Of a DNA stretch of 52,798 bases, positions 1 through 10,724 are shown one piece after another. Origin of the DNA: JAXGTO01 sp040774885. Its GTDB lineage: Bacteria > Actinomycetota > Coriobacteriia > Coriobacteriales > Eggerthellaceae. Where the stretch lies: contig JAXGTO010000017.1 in NCBI GenBank assembly GCA_040774885.1, positions 1-52,798 of the forward strand. Direction: 5' to 3'. Position numbers and translations under genes: made by a program. The notes beneath the pieces were generated by a model. That model worked only from the letters and a program-made list of their open reading frames with translations. It was not told the origin of the DNA and did no database searches. Each line of letters begins with the position of its first letter. Within the stretch, counting starts at the first letter, position 1.

Positions 1-65
1 ATCCGCCTGCACGATGATTGAACGAGTCGTCGTTGCGGCGGCGAAACAGAAAGGAGGTGGTGGCC

Positions 66-1040
66 ATGGCAAGCACGCCGGACTATTACAAGACGCTCGG
101 AGTCTCGAAGACGGCCACCGCCGACGAGATAAAGAAGGCGTATCGCAAGCTGGCTCGGAAAAACCATCCGGATGCCGGCGGCGACGAAGAGAAATTCAAG
201 CAGATAAACGAAGCCTATGAGGTTTTGAGCGACAGCAAGAAGCGCAAGCTCTACGACCAGTACGGCACAGCCAATGAGAGCCAGATCCCCCGCGGTTGGA
301 GTGGCGGCTCGGGCTCAGGCGGAGGCAACCCCTTCGGCGGCGGCGTCGATGTGGAAGGCTTCGGCAGCTGGGCCGATATCTTGGATAGCATCCGCCGAGG
401 CGAAGGAGCCTTCGGCAGCAATTGGGATTTCGGAGGTCAAGGCAGCCAAGCGGGCGGCAGTCCCTTCGGCGGCGGTCGCGCTCAGCGCCAGACCAAAGGT
501 CGCGACACCAGCGTCACGCTCAATGTTGGCTTCGACGAGGCGTTCAACGGCTGTGAAAAGCGGGTGACCATCAGGGTGCCCGGCCGCAGCGACAAAGAGA
601 CGCTTACCGTCAAGGTGCCAGCTGGCGCCGTCGATGGCGGTCGCGTGCGCTTCAGGGGCAAAGGCACTCCGGGCGAAGGAGGGGGACCTGCCGGCGATTT
701 GCTGGTTGTCACCCGCATCAGTCCGCACCCTCTGTACACCCGTGACGGCGCCGATGTGAAGATGGATGTTCCCGTGAGCATTGCGGAAGCAGCGCTGGGG
801 GCCCAGATCGTGGTGCCCGCACCTGACGGAAGCAAGGTGAAGGTGAAGATTCCCGCCGGTTGCAAAGCCGACACGGTGCTCACGTTGCGAGGCAAGGGCG
901 CGCCCAAGCTCAAAGGCAGCGGATCGGGAGACTTGCGATTGACCATCAAGCTCCAGGTTCCCACGAAACTCAACGACAAACAGAAAGAAGCGTTGGAAGC
1001 CTTCGCTTCAGCCAGTGAAGATAAGGTGCGTGCATGGTAA
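66..1040 (+). CDS. dnaJ: J-protein co-chaperone, type II (no zinc finger)
   Basis: Co-chaperone that stimulates the DnaK ATPase and delivers unfolded clients in the cytoplasm. The J-domain covers about residues 6-70 with the HPD motif at 34-36. A Gly/Phe-rich linker follows (about 78-150), then the two-lobed C-terminal client-binding region. The four CxxCxGxG zinc repeats of classical DnaJ are absent, so this is a CbpA/DnaJ2-type protein of 324 residues. I chose the ATG at 66 because a strong AAAGGAGGTG lies just before it; reading frames opening at 14 or 18 have no such site. The stop overlaps the start of hspR by 7 bases. By family knowledge this is the tail of a dnaK-grpE-dnaJ-hspR operon whose front lies left of the window. 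Confidence 0.88.
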   Translation: MASTPDYYKTLGVSKTATADEIKKAYRKLARKNHPDAGGDEEKFKQINEAYEVLSDSKKRKLYDQYGTANESQIPRGWSGGSGSGGGNPFGGGVDVEGFGSWADILDSIRRGEGAFGSNWDFGGQGSQAGGSPFGGGRAQRQTKGRDTSVTLNVGFDEAFNGCEKRVTIRVPGRSDKETLTVKVPAGAVDGGRVRFRGKGTPGEGGGPAGDLLVVTRISPHPLYTRDGADVKMDVPVSIAEAALGAQIVVPAPDGSKVKVKIPAGCKADTVLTLRGKGAPKLKGSGSGDLRLTIKLQVPTKLNDKQKEALEAFASASEDKVRAW

Positions 1041-1420
1041 TGGACAACGACAGGAACAGACCCGTTTACATGATAAGCGTGGCCGCCCAGTTGGCCGGCG
1101 TGCATCCTCAGACCCTTCGCATGTATGAACAGAAGGGCCTGATAGAGCCGCAGCGCACTCGCGGCAACACGCGCATGTATTCGCAGGCGGACATCGACCG
1201 GCTGGCCCTGATCAACGAGCTCACCGATGAGGGCATCAATTTGGCCGGCGTTATCCGCATCATGGATTTGCAGGGGCGCCTGGACGAACGCGACGTCGAG
1301 ATAGACGATCTGCACAAGCGCGTGCGCCGCCTGGCCGACAGAGTGCACGAGCTGGAAACGCGCGAACACGTCACCAGCTTGGTCAATGCGCAAACGATGG
1401 CCATTCGCCGGCTCCCCTGA
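1034..1420 (+). CDS. hspR: Heat-shock repressor HspR (MerR family)
   Basis: A 128-residue MerR-type winged-helix DNA-binding protein. The N-terminal half carries the typical run VYMISVAAQLAGVHPQTLRM followed by YEQKGLIEP and a TRMYS wing, which is the HspR signature. The C-terminal half is a short coiled coil (about 75-110) for dimerisation. HspR represses the dnaK operon and clpB in Actinobacteria by binding HAIR elements, with DnaK as co-repressor. It overlaps the dnaJ stop, so translation is probably coupled; AAGGTG at 1023-1028 can serve the ATG at 1034, and a second in-frame ATG lies at 1040. I could not find a recognisable HAIR palindrome in the 133 bases between hspR and clpB; the operon operator would lie left of the window. 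Confidence 0.9.
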   Translation: MVMDNDRNRPVYMISVAAQLAGVHPQTLRMYEQKGLIEPQRTRGNTRMYSQADIDRLALINELTDEGINLAGVIRIMDLQGRLDERDVEIDDLHKRVRRLADRVHELETREHVTSLVNAQTMAIRRLP

Positions 1421-1553
1421 TGCTGGACCGAATCGCGTATCTGCGTCCTTGCCGGATGAAACCGCGATTCGGGGCACCCGCCGATAGCCGGGTGAAATAG
1501 ATATCACAATCGGCTCGCCGCCACGGCGGGCCGCCGAGAGGAGGAAACCTCTT

Positions 1554-4172
<2,619 letters not shown>

Positions 4173-4262
4173 GTTGTTTTCCGCTGAGCGGGCAGGGCTT
4201 CAAACCGCCGATGGCAGCATTGGCGGGCCCTGAGCTTTCGGCCGACGCAGCATCAAGCAAGC

Positions 4263-4296
4263 AAACGGGCGCTCGGAAAACCGAGCGCCCGTTTTG
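4263..4296 (+). terminator. Rho-independent terminator after clpB
   Basis: Perfect 10-bp GC stem GGGCGCTCGG / CCGAGCGCCC with an AAAA loop, extended by AAAC/GTTTT pairing and ending in TTTT. It may work in both directions. It closes the heat-shock unit. Confidence 0.88.
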
Positions 4297-4401
4297 CGTG
4301 TTCGCCCCGTTGCGTCTTGAAACCGATGCAATGCCGGCTTCCTTCGCCGTCGTTGAATGAGCAGGTGCGGTGACATCCACCCTTTGCTTGGTGGAATGCG
4401 C

Positions 4402-4407
4402 TAGAAT
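4402..4407 (+). promoter_or_regulatory. -10 box (TAGAAT) for the small peptide-trkH unit
   Basis: TAGAAT sits 6 bases before the ATG of the 45-residue peptide. No -35 hexamer is recognisable at the usual distance. If transcription starts about 7 bases downstream, the mRNA would begin at or next to the ATG at 4414, so the first gene may be leaderless. Confidence 0.5.
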
Positions 4408-4413
4408 GACGCC

Positions 4414-4551
4414 ATGCAAATCGCTCGTCGCGAAATAGACCGGGACATCAAGACTCCGCTGCTGGGTATGGGCGTTGTCGTGCTGTCCTTGGTGTGCTTT
4501 CTGATCATCATCGAGGCCGTGTTCGTCCTCGTCCGCTTCCTAGTGGGCTGA
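4414..4551 (+). CDS. 45-residue single-span membrane peptide upstream of trkH
   Basis: A small ORF: a basic and acidic N-terminus (MQIARREIDRDIKTP), then one long hydrophobic helix (about residues 16-43, GMGVVVLSLVCFLIIIEAVF) ending shortly before the stop. It ends 9 bases before the TrkH start, and TrkH has no Shine-Dalgarno of its own, so TrkH translation is probably coupled to it. A -10 box lies immediately upstream. I do not recognise a family. By position it could be an accessory or stabilising peptide for the TrkH channel, as KdpF is for Kdp; that is inference. It could also be only a leader peptide that sets TrkH translation. Confidence 0.6.
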   Translation: MQIARREIDRDIKTPLLGMGVVVLSLVCFLIIIEAVFVLVRFLVG

Positions 4552-4560
4552 CGCGCCGCC

Positions 4561-6081
4561 ATGTGGATCCGTTACACACTGTATGATTTCCGAGTCATCG
4601 CCCACTACCTGGGCGTTCTCATCTTGTTTTCTGCCGTCGCCTTGGCGATACCTTTCATCACGGGCCTCGTGCTCCAAGAATGGGATGCCGCCGCCCGCTA
4701 TCTGCTGGCCATGGGTATAGCGTTGGTGGTGGGCGGCAGCTTGCGCATGCTGCGCATCGACCCCGGCCGCTTGACGCGCCAACAAGCGCTGGCGGTTACC
4801 GGATTCGCCTGGATGGTGCTCTCCCTTATCGGCGCCATCCCCCTGTACATGTCGGGTCATTTCCCCGACTACTACGATGCCCTGTTCGATGCCGTGTCGG
4901 GCTTTTCGGCCACCGGCCTTTCCATCATCGATGACTTGGACCACCTTTCAAACGCCGACAACATGTGGCGCTTCGTCATGCACTTCTGCGGCGGCTTGGG
5001 CTTGGTCGTCGTGGCCCTTTCATTGGGCATCTTCGGAAAAGTAGCCGATAGCAGCCTGTATGCTTCCGAAGGCCGCAGCGAACACGTGGTTCCCAACGTG
5101 GTCCAGACGGCGCGCTTCATCTCCAAGTTTTCCATCGGCATCATCTTGGTTGCCGCATTCATCATGTTCTTCTTCATCTGGGCCTCGGGAATGGAGCCGG
5201 TGCGCGCGGCCCTGCATTCATTCTGGCTTGCCATATCCGGTTTCATGACGGCTGGGTTCGCCCCCATGAGCACCAGTGTCATGTACTACCATTCTGCCGC
5301 GCTCGAAACGATTCTGTGCGTGCTCATGTTGGTCGGCGGCATCAACTTCGGCCTGTATTCGGAGATTTGGAAGGGTCGTACCACCACGTTTTTCAAAGAC
5401 CTGGAAGTTCGCACGGGCGTGATCTGGATTCTGTCCATGGCTGTCATATTCGTTGCCGCCATGTGCGCTACCAACCTGTTCAGCAATCTTTCCGACCTGC
5501 TTAGACGCGGATGTTTCATGTTCATCAGCGCGGCAACCACCACCGGTTTCATCACCGTTACCCCCAACCAGCTCGCCACGGTGTTCCCCAGCGGCGCTTT
5601 GCTGGTTTTGGCCGTTACCATGGCCGTGGGCGCATCGAGCGGGTCAACTTCAGGCGGCATCAAACTGGGCCGCATCGGGCTCATCGCCAAATCGATGGCA
5701 GATACGGTAAAATCGGCCATTTCGCCTGATAGCGCACGTATTGTGACTAGCTATAACCACGTGGGCCGCCGTGTGCTCGAGCCTGAATTGGTGAAGGAAG
5801 CCATGACCATCTTCACGCTGTTCGTGGTCACGTACATGGTGGGTGCTCTGGTGGGCATCGCATATGGATACGAACCGGTTGCCGCCATTTTCGAAAGCGT
5901 TGCCGCAGCCAGCAATGGCGGCATTTCCGCTGGCATCTGTTCCACCAGTATGCCGGTGCCTCTTGAAACCGTGTACATCTTCGAGATGTGGGCCGGCCGC
6001 CTCGAATTCGTCACCTTCATCGCGTTGGTTATCAAGATCGCCGTGTCGCTGAAGCCGAACCTTCATCGGAGGCAGTCATGA
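4561..6081 (+). CDS. trkH: TrkH/KtrB-type K+ uptake channel subunit
   Basis: A 506-residue membrane protein of the Trk/Ktr/HKT superfamily. The four MPM repeats each carry their filter glycine: SGFSATGLS, FMTAGFAPMS, AATTTGFITV and AASNGGISAG. The intramembrane-loop signature SSGSTSGGIKLGRI is also present. It imports K+ (or Na+) when gated by a cytosolic TrkA/KtrA ring. No trkA gene is in this window, so the gating partner must be encoded elsewhere. The ATG at 4561 lacks a clear ribosome-binding site and follows a 45-residue peptide; the stop overlaps the next start as ATGA. It forms an apparent operon with the small peptide and the exported protein downstream. Confidence 0.93.
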   Translation: MWIRYTLYDFRVIAHYLGVLILFSAVALAIPFITGLVLQEWDAAARYLLAMGIALVVGGSLRMLRIDPGRLTRQQALAVTGFAWMVLSLIGAIPLYMSGHFPDYYDALFDAVSGFSATGLSIIDDLDHLSNADNMWRFVMHFCGGLGLVVVALSLGIFGKVADSSLYASEGRSEHVVPNVVQTARFISKFSIGIILVAAFIMFFFIWASGMEPVRAALHSFWLAISGFMTAGFAPMSTSVMYYHSAALETILCVLMLVGGINFGLYSEIWKGRTTTFFKDLEVRTGVIWILSMAVIFVAAMCATNLFSNLSDLLRRGCFMFISAATTTGFITVTPNQLATVFPSGALLVLAVTMAVGASSGSTSGGIKLGRIGLIAKSMADTVKSAISPDSARIVTSYNHVGRRVLEPELVKEAMTIFTLFVVTYMVGALVGIAYGYEPVAAIFESVAAASNGGISAGICSTSMPVPLETVYIFEMWAGRLEFVTFIALVIKIAVSLKPNLHRRQS

Positions 6082-6662
6082 GCCGCCGTTTCGACAAACG
6101 TCTTTTGTCCGTGCTCTTGGCGGCCGTCGTTGCGTTGGCGCTGATGCCCGCTGTGGCTTTTGCCGAAGACGCGGACAACGTCATCAATACCCAGCAGATT
6201 CCCGACAGTTCGTTTCTCTACGATACGAGCATTGCCGATTTGAGCAACGCGGATAGCTCCTTCGACGGGCAAACCGTGCAGATCACCGGCGAAGTCGTCG
6301 GCGACAACATTGCAGACGAGCAGGATGAAAGCATGCGCTGGATCACGCTTTCCAGCATGGAAGACGGCAAGAGCGGCAGCATCTCCGTGCTCATGTCCGT
6401 TGACGACGCAAAGCTCATCGACACGTATGGCCAATACGGAACCACCGGAACCACGGTACGGGTGAAGGGTATTTTCCATCTGGCCTGTTCCGAACATGAA
6501 GGGCTCTCCGACGTTCATGCCGACACCGTCACCATCGTGCAGAAGGGCTCGATCCACCGCGATACGTTCGACTTCGCTCAGTTCGTGCCCGGACTTGTGA
6601 CGGTCGGAGTGGGCCTTGTGCTGTTGGTTGTATTCCGTATCCTGCGCGAAAGGCGGCGCTAG
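6078..6662 (+). CDS. Exported, membrane-tethered OB-fold-like protein
   Basis: A 194-residue protein with a signal peptide (about 1-29, ending AFA), an extracytoplasmic domain and a C-terminal membrane helix (about 172-188) followed by a basic tail RERRR. The middle segment (about 58-150) reads as alternating beta-strands around DGQTVQITGEVVGD, RWITLSS and TTVRVKGIF, resembling OB-fold proteins of the tRNA_anti-like type; this fold is inferred by eye. The ATG overlaps the trkH stop as ATGA, so it is translated with TrkH, suggesting a role in the same membrane complex or stress response. I do not recognise a named family. rsgA begins 1 base after its stop. Confidence 0.75.
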   Translation: MSRRFDKRLLSVLLAAVVALALMPAVAFAEDADNVINTQQIPDSSFLYDTSIADLSNADSSFDGQTVQITGEVVGDNIADEQDESMRWITLSSMEDGKSGSISVLMSVDDAKLIDTYGQYGTTGTTVRVKGIFHLACSEHEGLSDVHADTVTIVQKGSIHRDTFDFAQFVPGLVTVGVGLVLLVVFRILRERRR

Positions 6663-6663
6663 C

Positions 6664-7602
6664 GTGTCGGAACGCGCCGTTGTGGTCAAGCTTGACCGCG
6701 GATTCCCCTTAGCGGAAACCGCAACCGGCGAACTGTGCCGCTGCAAGCATGCGACAGCGCTGGTGAAGGGCGAAAAAGTGCGGGCCGCCGTGGGGGATGA
6801 GGTCGAGTTGGCCCTCCCTGAAGGCAACGACAAGGCCCTTATCGAGCGCATCCTGCCGCGCCGAAACGTGCTGGTGCGCAAAGATCCTGCCGAGCGATCG
6901 CAATCGCAGGTTCTCGCTGCCAATTTCGATGCCATCTGCGTGGTCCATCCTTTGGCCGAGGTCAATCTTCGCCGCCTTGAGCGAGAACTGGTATTGGCAT
7001 ACGAAACGGGAGCGCGCGTTGCCGTGGTGCTCACCAAAGCCGATCTTGCCGAAGATGAGAGCCAGGTGGCGGCCGTGCGCGAACAAGTGCAGTCGCTTGT
7101 TGCCGACGCCCCCGTGCTGGTAGTTGCCGAAGACGACCCGGATGCCGTCGAGCATGTGCGGGCGCTGGTGCCGGCAGGTCAGGTGGCTGTGCTCATCGGC
7201 CGCAGTGGCGTAGGCAAGTCAAGCCTCATAAATATGCTGGTGGGAAGCGATGTGCAGCAGACTGCTGCTGTGCGAAGCGGCGACGGCAAGGGCCGTCACA
7301 CCACGGTGAGCCGTCAGATGGTGTCCATCCCGGGAGGCGGCCGCGTGGTCGACATGCCGGGCGTGCGCGGCCTGGGCATGTGGGAAGCGGAAGAGGGAAT
7401 CGGCGTTGCTTTCGCCGATATCGAAGAGCTGGCTGCCGGCTGCCGTTTCCGTGATTGCCGCCATGTCAACGAACCTGGGTGTGCTGTGCTGGCTGCCGTG
7501 GCATCGGGAGCTGTCTCGGAGCAGCGGTTGGAGTCGTATCGCCGCCTTCGCGATGAAAACGAGTATCATGCGAAGAAGAAGAGACAGAAGAACTGGAGAT
7601 AG
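6664..7602 (+). CDS. rsgA: Ribosome small-subunit GTPase RsgA (YjeQ)
   Basis: A circularly permuted GTPase that checks late 30S maturation. Order: N-terminal OB fold (about 1-65), then G4 TKAD, G1/Walker A GRSGVGKSS from residue 179, G3 DMPG, and the C-terminal zinc site CRFRDCRHVNEPGC with its C/C/H/C ligands. 312 residues, normal length. I chose the GTG at 6664, one base after the preceding stop, because the OB-fold homology begins there and GAAAGG lies upstream; the frame opening at 6616 would add 16 residues that look like out-of-frame sequence. The amidohydrolase starts 1 base after its stop. Confidence 0.95.
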   Translation: MSERAVVVKLDRGFPLAETATGELCRCKHATALVKGEKVRAAVGDEVELALPEGNDKALIERILPRRNVLVRKDPAERSQSQVLAANFDAICVVHPLAEVNLRRLERELVLAYETGARVAVVLTKADLAEDESQVAAVREQVQSLVADAPVLVVAEDDPDAVEHVRALVPAGQVAVLIGRSGVGKSSLINMLVGSDVQQTAAVRSGDGKGRHTTVSRQMVSIPGGGRVVDMPGVRGLGMWEAEEGIGVAFADIEELAAGCRFRDCRHVNEPGCAVLAAVASGAVSEQRLESYRRLRDENEYHAKKKRQKNWR

Positions 7603-7603
7603 C

Positions 7604-8443
7604 ATGTACACCGCACCTGATGGAACCGAGTATTTGGTTGCCGACGCCCACGCGCATATTTACAAGCCAAAAATCGCCGAAAAGGCTTCCCAGGTAATCG
7701 GCGAGTTCTATCGGACGCCCATGGCGGTCGATGATGCCATTTCCGACAAGCTCGAACAGCAAGGCGACCTTATCGGCACCGATCGCTATCTGGTCTGCAG
7801 TGCCGCCACCGACGTGCGTCAAGTAGATTCCATCAACCGCTTCATCGCCGATGAATGCCAGGCGCATCCCAAATTCGTTGGGCTGGGCACTTCGCACCAA
7901 GAGGTCGAAGACGTAGATGCCGTGCTCGACCAGGTGCAGGCGTTGGGGCTCAAGGGCATCAAGCTGCATCCCGACTTTCAGAAGTTCAACATCGATGACC
8001 CGCGTATGATGCCCCTGTATCGCGGGGCCGCCAAACGTGGGCTCATCATGATGTTCCATGTGGGCGACGAGCGCCCCGAAGTCGACTTCAGTTCCCCCGA
8101 GCGGCTTTCACGCGTGCTCGATCAGGTGCCCGACCTGCGGTGCCATGCCGCGCATTTCGGCTGCTGCCGCCAGGCTACCATGCGCCCGTTGCCGCTCATG
8201 GCCAACCAACTGGCCGGTGCCGACATCATGTACGACACCAGTTCCACTTTCGCGTGGTACACGCTGGATGAATTGTGCGACCTGATAGACCTCATCGGTA
8301 CCGACCGCTTGATGTGGGGCACGGATTTCCCCATGTGGGATCATCGCGAAGAGCTCAAGACGCTGTTCGACCTGCGCCTGGGCGAAGAAGCCACGCGCGA
8401 TTTGCTCTATCGTAACTTCGCCGCTTTCTACGACATCGACTGA
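7604..8443 (+). CDS. Amidohydrolase-2 family metal-dependent hydrolase
   Basis: A 279-residue TIM-barrel hydrolase. Visible metal-site motifs are DAHAHIY near residue 16 (HxH), IKLHPD with the barrel histidine, FHVGDE, HAAHFG, and the C-terminal WGTDFPMWD aspartate. These match the amidohydrolase-2 family (decarboxylases and lactonases such as ACMSD). The substrate cannot be read from the sequence. The ATG at 7604 follows the rsgA stop after one base and has GGAGATAG as a plausible ribosome site; the longer frame from 7406 overlaps rsgA and is not credible. It is the last gene of the trkH unit before a fresh promoter. Confidence 0.88.
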   Translation: MYTAPDGTEYLVADAHAHIYKPKIAEKASQVIGEFYRTPMAVDDAISDKLEQQGDLIGTDRYLVCSAATDVRQVDSINRFIADECQAHPKFVGLGTSHQEVEDVDAVLDQVQALGLKGIKLHPDFQKFNIDDPRMMPLYRGAAKRGLIMMFHVGDERPEVDFSSPERLSRVLDQVPDLRCHAAHFGCCRQATMRPLPLMANQLAGADIMYDTSSTFAWYTLDELCDLIDLIGTDRLMWGTDFPMWDHREELKTLFDLRLGEEATRDLLYRNFAAFYDID

Positions 8444-8474
8444 AGCGGGTTTCTGCACCAACCACTGTCGGGTG

Positions 8475-8483
8475 TGCTACAAT
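8475..8483 (+). promoter_or_regulatory. Extended -10 promoter (TGC-TACAAT) for the queT-like gene
   Basis: TG at 8475-8476 plus TACAAT at 8478-8483 forms an extended -10; no -35 is recognisable. It leaves a leader of about 80 bases before the ATG at 8572. I looked for a preQ1-I aptamer in the leader and did not see its A-rich tail or stem pattern. Confidence 0.55.
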
Positions 8484-8571
8484 CCCTTCTGCTCGTGCAT
8501 CGTTGGGCCCTGCGCGAGACTGGTATCAGTTGCCCATATCCCACGGCTGCGGCTGTGTGGAAGGAGTCATC

Positions 8572-9201
8572 ATGCAGAACGCGTCTACCGGCGCGGTGCG
8601 TTCCGGCGCATCCGCCAAATCCACCTACATTGCTCAAACCGGCGTAATTGCCGCAGCGTATGCTGCAGCCACCTTGGTGTGCCTTCTGGTGCTGCAGGGG
8701 CTGGCCTGGGGTCCGGTGCAATTCCGTATCTCCGAGGCCGTTTGCGTGCTGGCGGTTCTCAGTGCGCCGGCTGTTCCCGGGCTCGCCATCGGGTGCGTGC
8801 TGGCCAATCTGATCAACGTGGCCGTCGCGGGCACCGGCGCCCTGGGCATGCTCGATGTGGTGTTCGGCAGCTTGGCCACGCTGGTGGGAGCGCTGTGGTG
8901 CCGCAAATTCCGCAGCCGTCCCAAGCTGGCCATTTTCGGCTTCGTGTGGGCCAACGCACTCATCGTGCCGGCGTATCTGCCGTTCATATTGCAGGGGATG
9001 GGCTACTACACCATTCCGTTCACGTCCATTTCGCTCGATGGCGCTTATCTGCCCATGTACTTGTTCGGGATGGTAGCCACCGGCATCGGAGAAGCCGCTG
9101 TCATCTATCTACTCGGTTTGCCGCTGCTCAAAGCCCTCAAACGCTTCGGCATCGGCGATGCCGCCGACGAGGTCGTAAAGGCCGATCGAACGGCGGCATA
9201 G
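8572..9201 (+). CDS. queT: QueT-type transporter (queuosine precursor uptake)
   Basis: A 209-residue integral membrane protein with about six hydrophobic helices. It carries the QueT signature around QFRISEAVCVLAVLSAPAVPG, with an early conserved stretch ending in the helix LVCLLVLQGLAWGPV. QueT proteins are substrate-binding S components that import preQ0/preQ1-like queuosine precursors, often with an ECF energising module encoded elsewhere. AAGGAG at 8561-8566 sets the ATG at 8572; the reading frame open from 8503 would add an implausible Cys-rich stretch. folE, whose product feeds deazapurine and folate synthesis, lies 19 kb away and is not linked. A terminator follows. Confidence 0.82.
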   Translation: MQNASTGAVRSGASAKSTYIAQTGVIAAAYAAATLVCLLVLQGLAWGPVQFRISEAVCVLAVLSAPAVPGLAIGCVLANLINVAVAGTGALGMLDVVFGSLATLVGALWCRKFRSRPKLAIFGFVWANALIVPAYLPFILQGMGYYTIPFTSISLDGAYLPMYLFGMVATGIGEAAVIYLLGLPLLKALKRFGIGDAADEVVKADRTAA

Positions 9202-9292
9202 CCGCACCTTCGCCCAGCGGCATAACCGCTGCTTCATTCAAAGGCATGACCGTTTCACCGGCCAGCGGCATTTTCTCAATAGCGCACGATTG

Positions 9293-9327
9293 CAGCGGCG
9301 TTGCTCATGGAGGAGCGCCGCTGTTTT
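9293..9327 (+). terminator. Terminator after the queT-like gene
   Basis: CAGCGGCG (9293-9300) pairs with CGCCGCTG (9316-9323), with partial CTC/GAG pairing inside the loop, followed by TTTT. A weaker hairpin (CAGCGG/CCGCTG at 9215-9231) lies between it and the gene. Confidence 0.7.
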
Positions 9328-9360
9328 GGTGAATCCGCTCGAGCGAGCGGCTGGTTTGGC

Positions 9361-9366
9361 TAGAAT
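9361..9366 (+). promoter_or_regulatory. -10 box (TAGAAT) for the glycosyltransferase-like gene
   Basis: TAGAAT 53 bases ahead of the ATG at 9419; no -35 consensus is visible. AGGGGA at 9405-9410 is the ribosome-binding site. Confidence 0.5.
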
Positions 9367-9418
9367 ACTGCTGTTCAAACTCAAAGCGCCACATAGTGCG
9401 CATTAGGGGAAGCAGTAG

Positions 9419-10708
9419 ATGAATCCGCTCATCGTCATTCCTACATTCGTGTCTGCCCGCAAGCGCAAAGAGGGCATCTCGGCTCACACCACATACGACC
9501 ATCCCACGCCGCTCAGCCAACCGGGCGAGTTGTCACGTTGCTTGGAGTCGTTGCAGAAGGTGCATGGGGCCAAGCAGGTGCAAATCGCGGTGTTGGTGGC
9601 CGCCGAACCAGCCGTCTCGCAACAGGCTGCCGAAAAAGCCCGCGCCACGGCGGCGCAGTTCCCCGACCTCAACATCATCGTGGTGGGTTCATCAGAGCAC
9701 GCCCTTATCCAGCAGCGCTTCGAGCAGCTCAACTTGGGCAAGCTTTCGCGCGAAATCGGGTTGGCCGGCTATGGCGCCGTTCGCAATCTCGGTTTGGTCA
9801 TAGCCAATTCGCTGGGCTTCGATTCCGTGATCTTCTTGGACGACGACGAGGTCGTCGAGGATGTCGAGTTCTTCAGCAAGGCCATGTACGGGCTGGGCAA
9901 GCTCACTCCGCGCGGCATTCCCATCCTGGCCAAAACCGGCTATTACCTCAACGCAGAAGGCACCTATCACTCAAAAAGCCAGGCCAAGTGGTACAACCAC
10001 TGGTGGCAGCAGGGTCGGGCCTTCAACCAGTGGATCGACAAGGCCATGCGCGGGCCGCGGCTTTCCCGCTCGAATCACGTGTGCGGCGGCTGCATGGCGC
10101 TGCATCAAGAAGCGTTCCGCCGCCTTTCCTTCGACCCGTGGATCATGCGCGGCGAAGACTTGGACTACCTGCTCAACCTGCGCATGTACGGCAGCGATAT
10201 CTGGTTCGACAACCAGTGGGATCTGCGCCATCTTCCGCCCGAAGAACGCCATGAAGGCGTGCGCTTCAGACAAGACATCTTCCGCTGGCTCTATGAATAT
10301 CGCAAAGTGGAATACAGCCGCACGCAAATCGATTTGCAACAGATCAAGCCGTCGGCCCTCGAGCCGTACCCCGGCCCGTTTTTGGAACCGGGTATCACCA
10401 AGCGCATCAAGCGCACGGCGTTTTTGCGCAGCTTGGCGCGTCCCGACAAGCGGGCATATCGCAAGGCGGCACGCGCTGCTACGGGCGAAGCGTCGCTGTA
10501 CGCCCAGCGCAACTGCTCCAAGTATTTCGAGTTCCAGTTCATCTGGCCCGAACTGATGGACCGCACCGCCGACGACCAGGTGATGCGCAGCATCTTGATG
10601 CAAGCGGCGGCGAATTCGCAGGCGGTGCAGCAGGCGGACCGCCAACCGGCACGTGGCAGCATCGACCCAGGTGCAACGTCCGAAATCCGCTTGAACATGG
10701 CTGACTGA
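9419..10708 (+). CDS. GT-A fold glycosyltransferase-like protein
   Basis: A 429-residue cytosolic protein with the layout of a family-2 nucleotide-sugar transferase. The N-terminus LIVIPTFVSARKR is the first beta-strand of a GT-A fold, and a metal-binding acidic cluster VIFLDDDEVV is centred on D141-D143. CGGCMALHQEAF and MRGEDLDYLLNLRMYG correspond to the acceptor-side conserved ED region. The last 70 residues are Gln/Ala-rich and probably disordered. No transmembrane helix is seen. There are no other glycan genes nearby, so donor and acceptor are unknown. It starts a unit continued by the TauE-like permease 16 bases later. Confidence 0.7.
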   Translation: MNPLIVIPTFVSARKRKEGISAHTTYDHPTPLSQPGELSRCLESLQKVHGAKQVQIAVLVAAEPAVSQQAAEKARATAAQFPDLNIIVVGSSEHALIQQRFEQLNLGKLSREIGLAGYGAVRNLGLVIANSLGFDSVIFLDDDEVVEDVEFFSKAMYGLGKLTPRGIPILAKTGYYLNAEGTYHSKSQAKWYNHWWQQGRAFNQWIDKAMRGPRLSRSNHVCGGCMALHQEAFRRLSFDPWIMRGEDLDYLLNLRMYGSDIWFDNQWDLRHLPPEERHEGVRFRQDIFRWLYEYRKVEYSRTQIDLQQIKPSALEPYPGPFLEPGITKRIKRTAFLRSLARPDKRAYRKAARAATGEASLYAQRNCSKYFEFQFIWPELMDRTADDQVMRSILMQAAANSQAVQQADRQPARGSIDPGATSEIRLNMAD

Positions 10709-10724
10709 TGATAGCGCCATCGAG

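Noticed and set aside
1421..1553. HAIR operator for HspR upstream of clpB
   Set aside because: No CTTGAGT-N7-ACTCAAG-like inverted repeat found in the gap.
8484..8571. preQ1 riboswitch before the queT-like gene
   Set aside because: The leader lacks the A-rich 3' segment and stem pattern of preQ1-I, and I could not recognise other classes.
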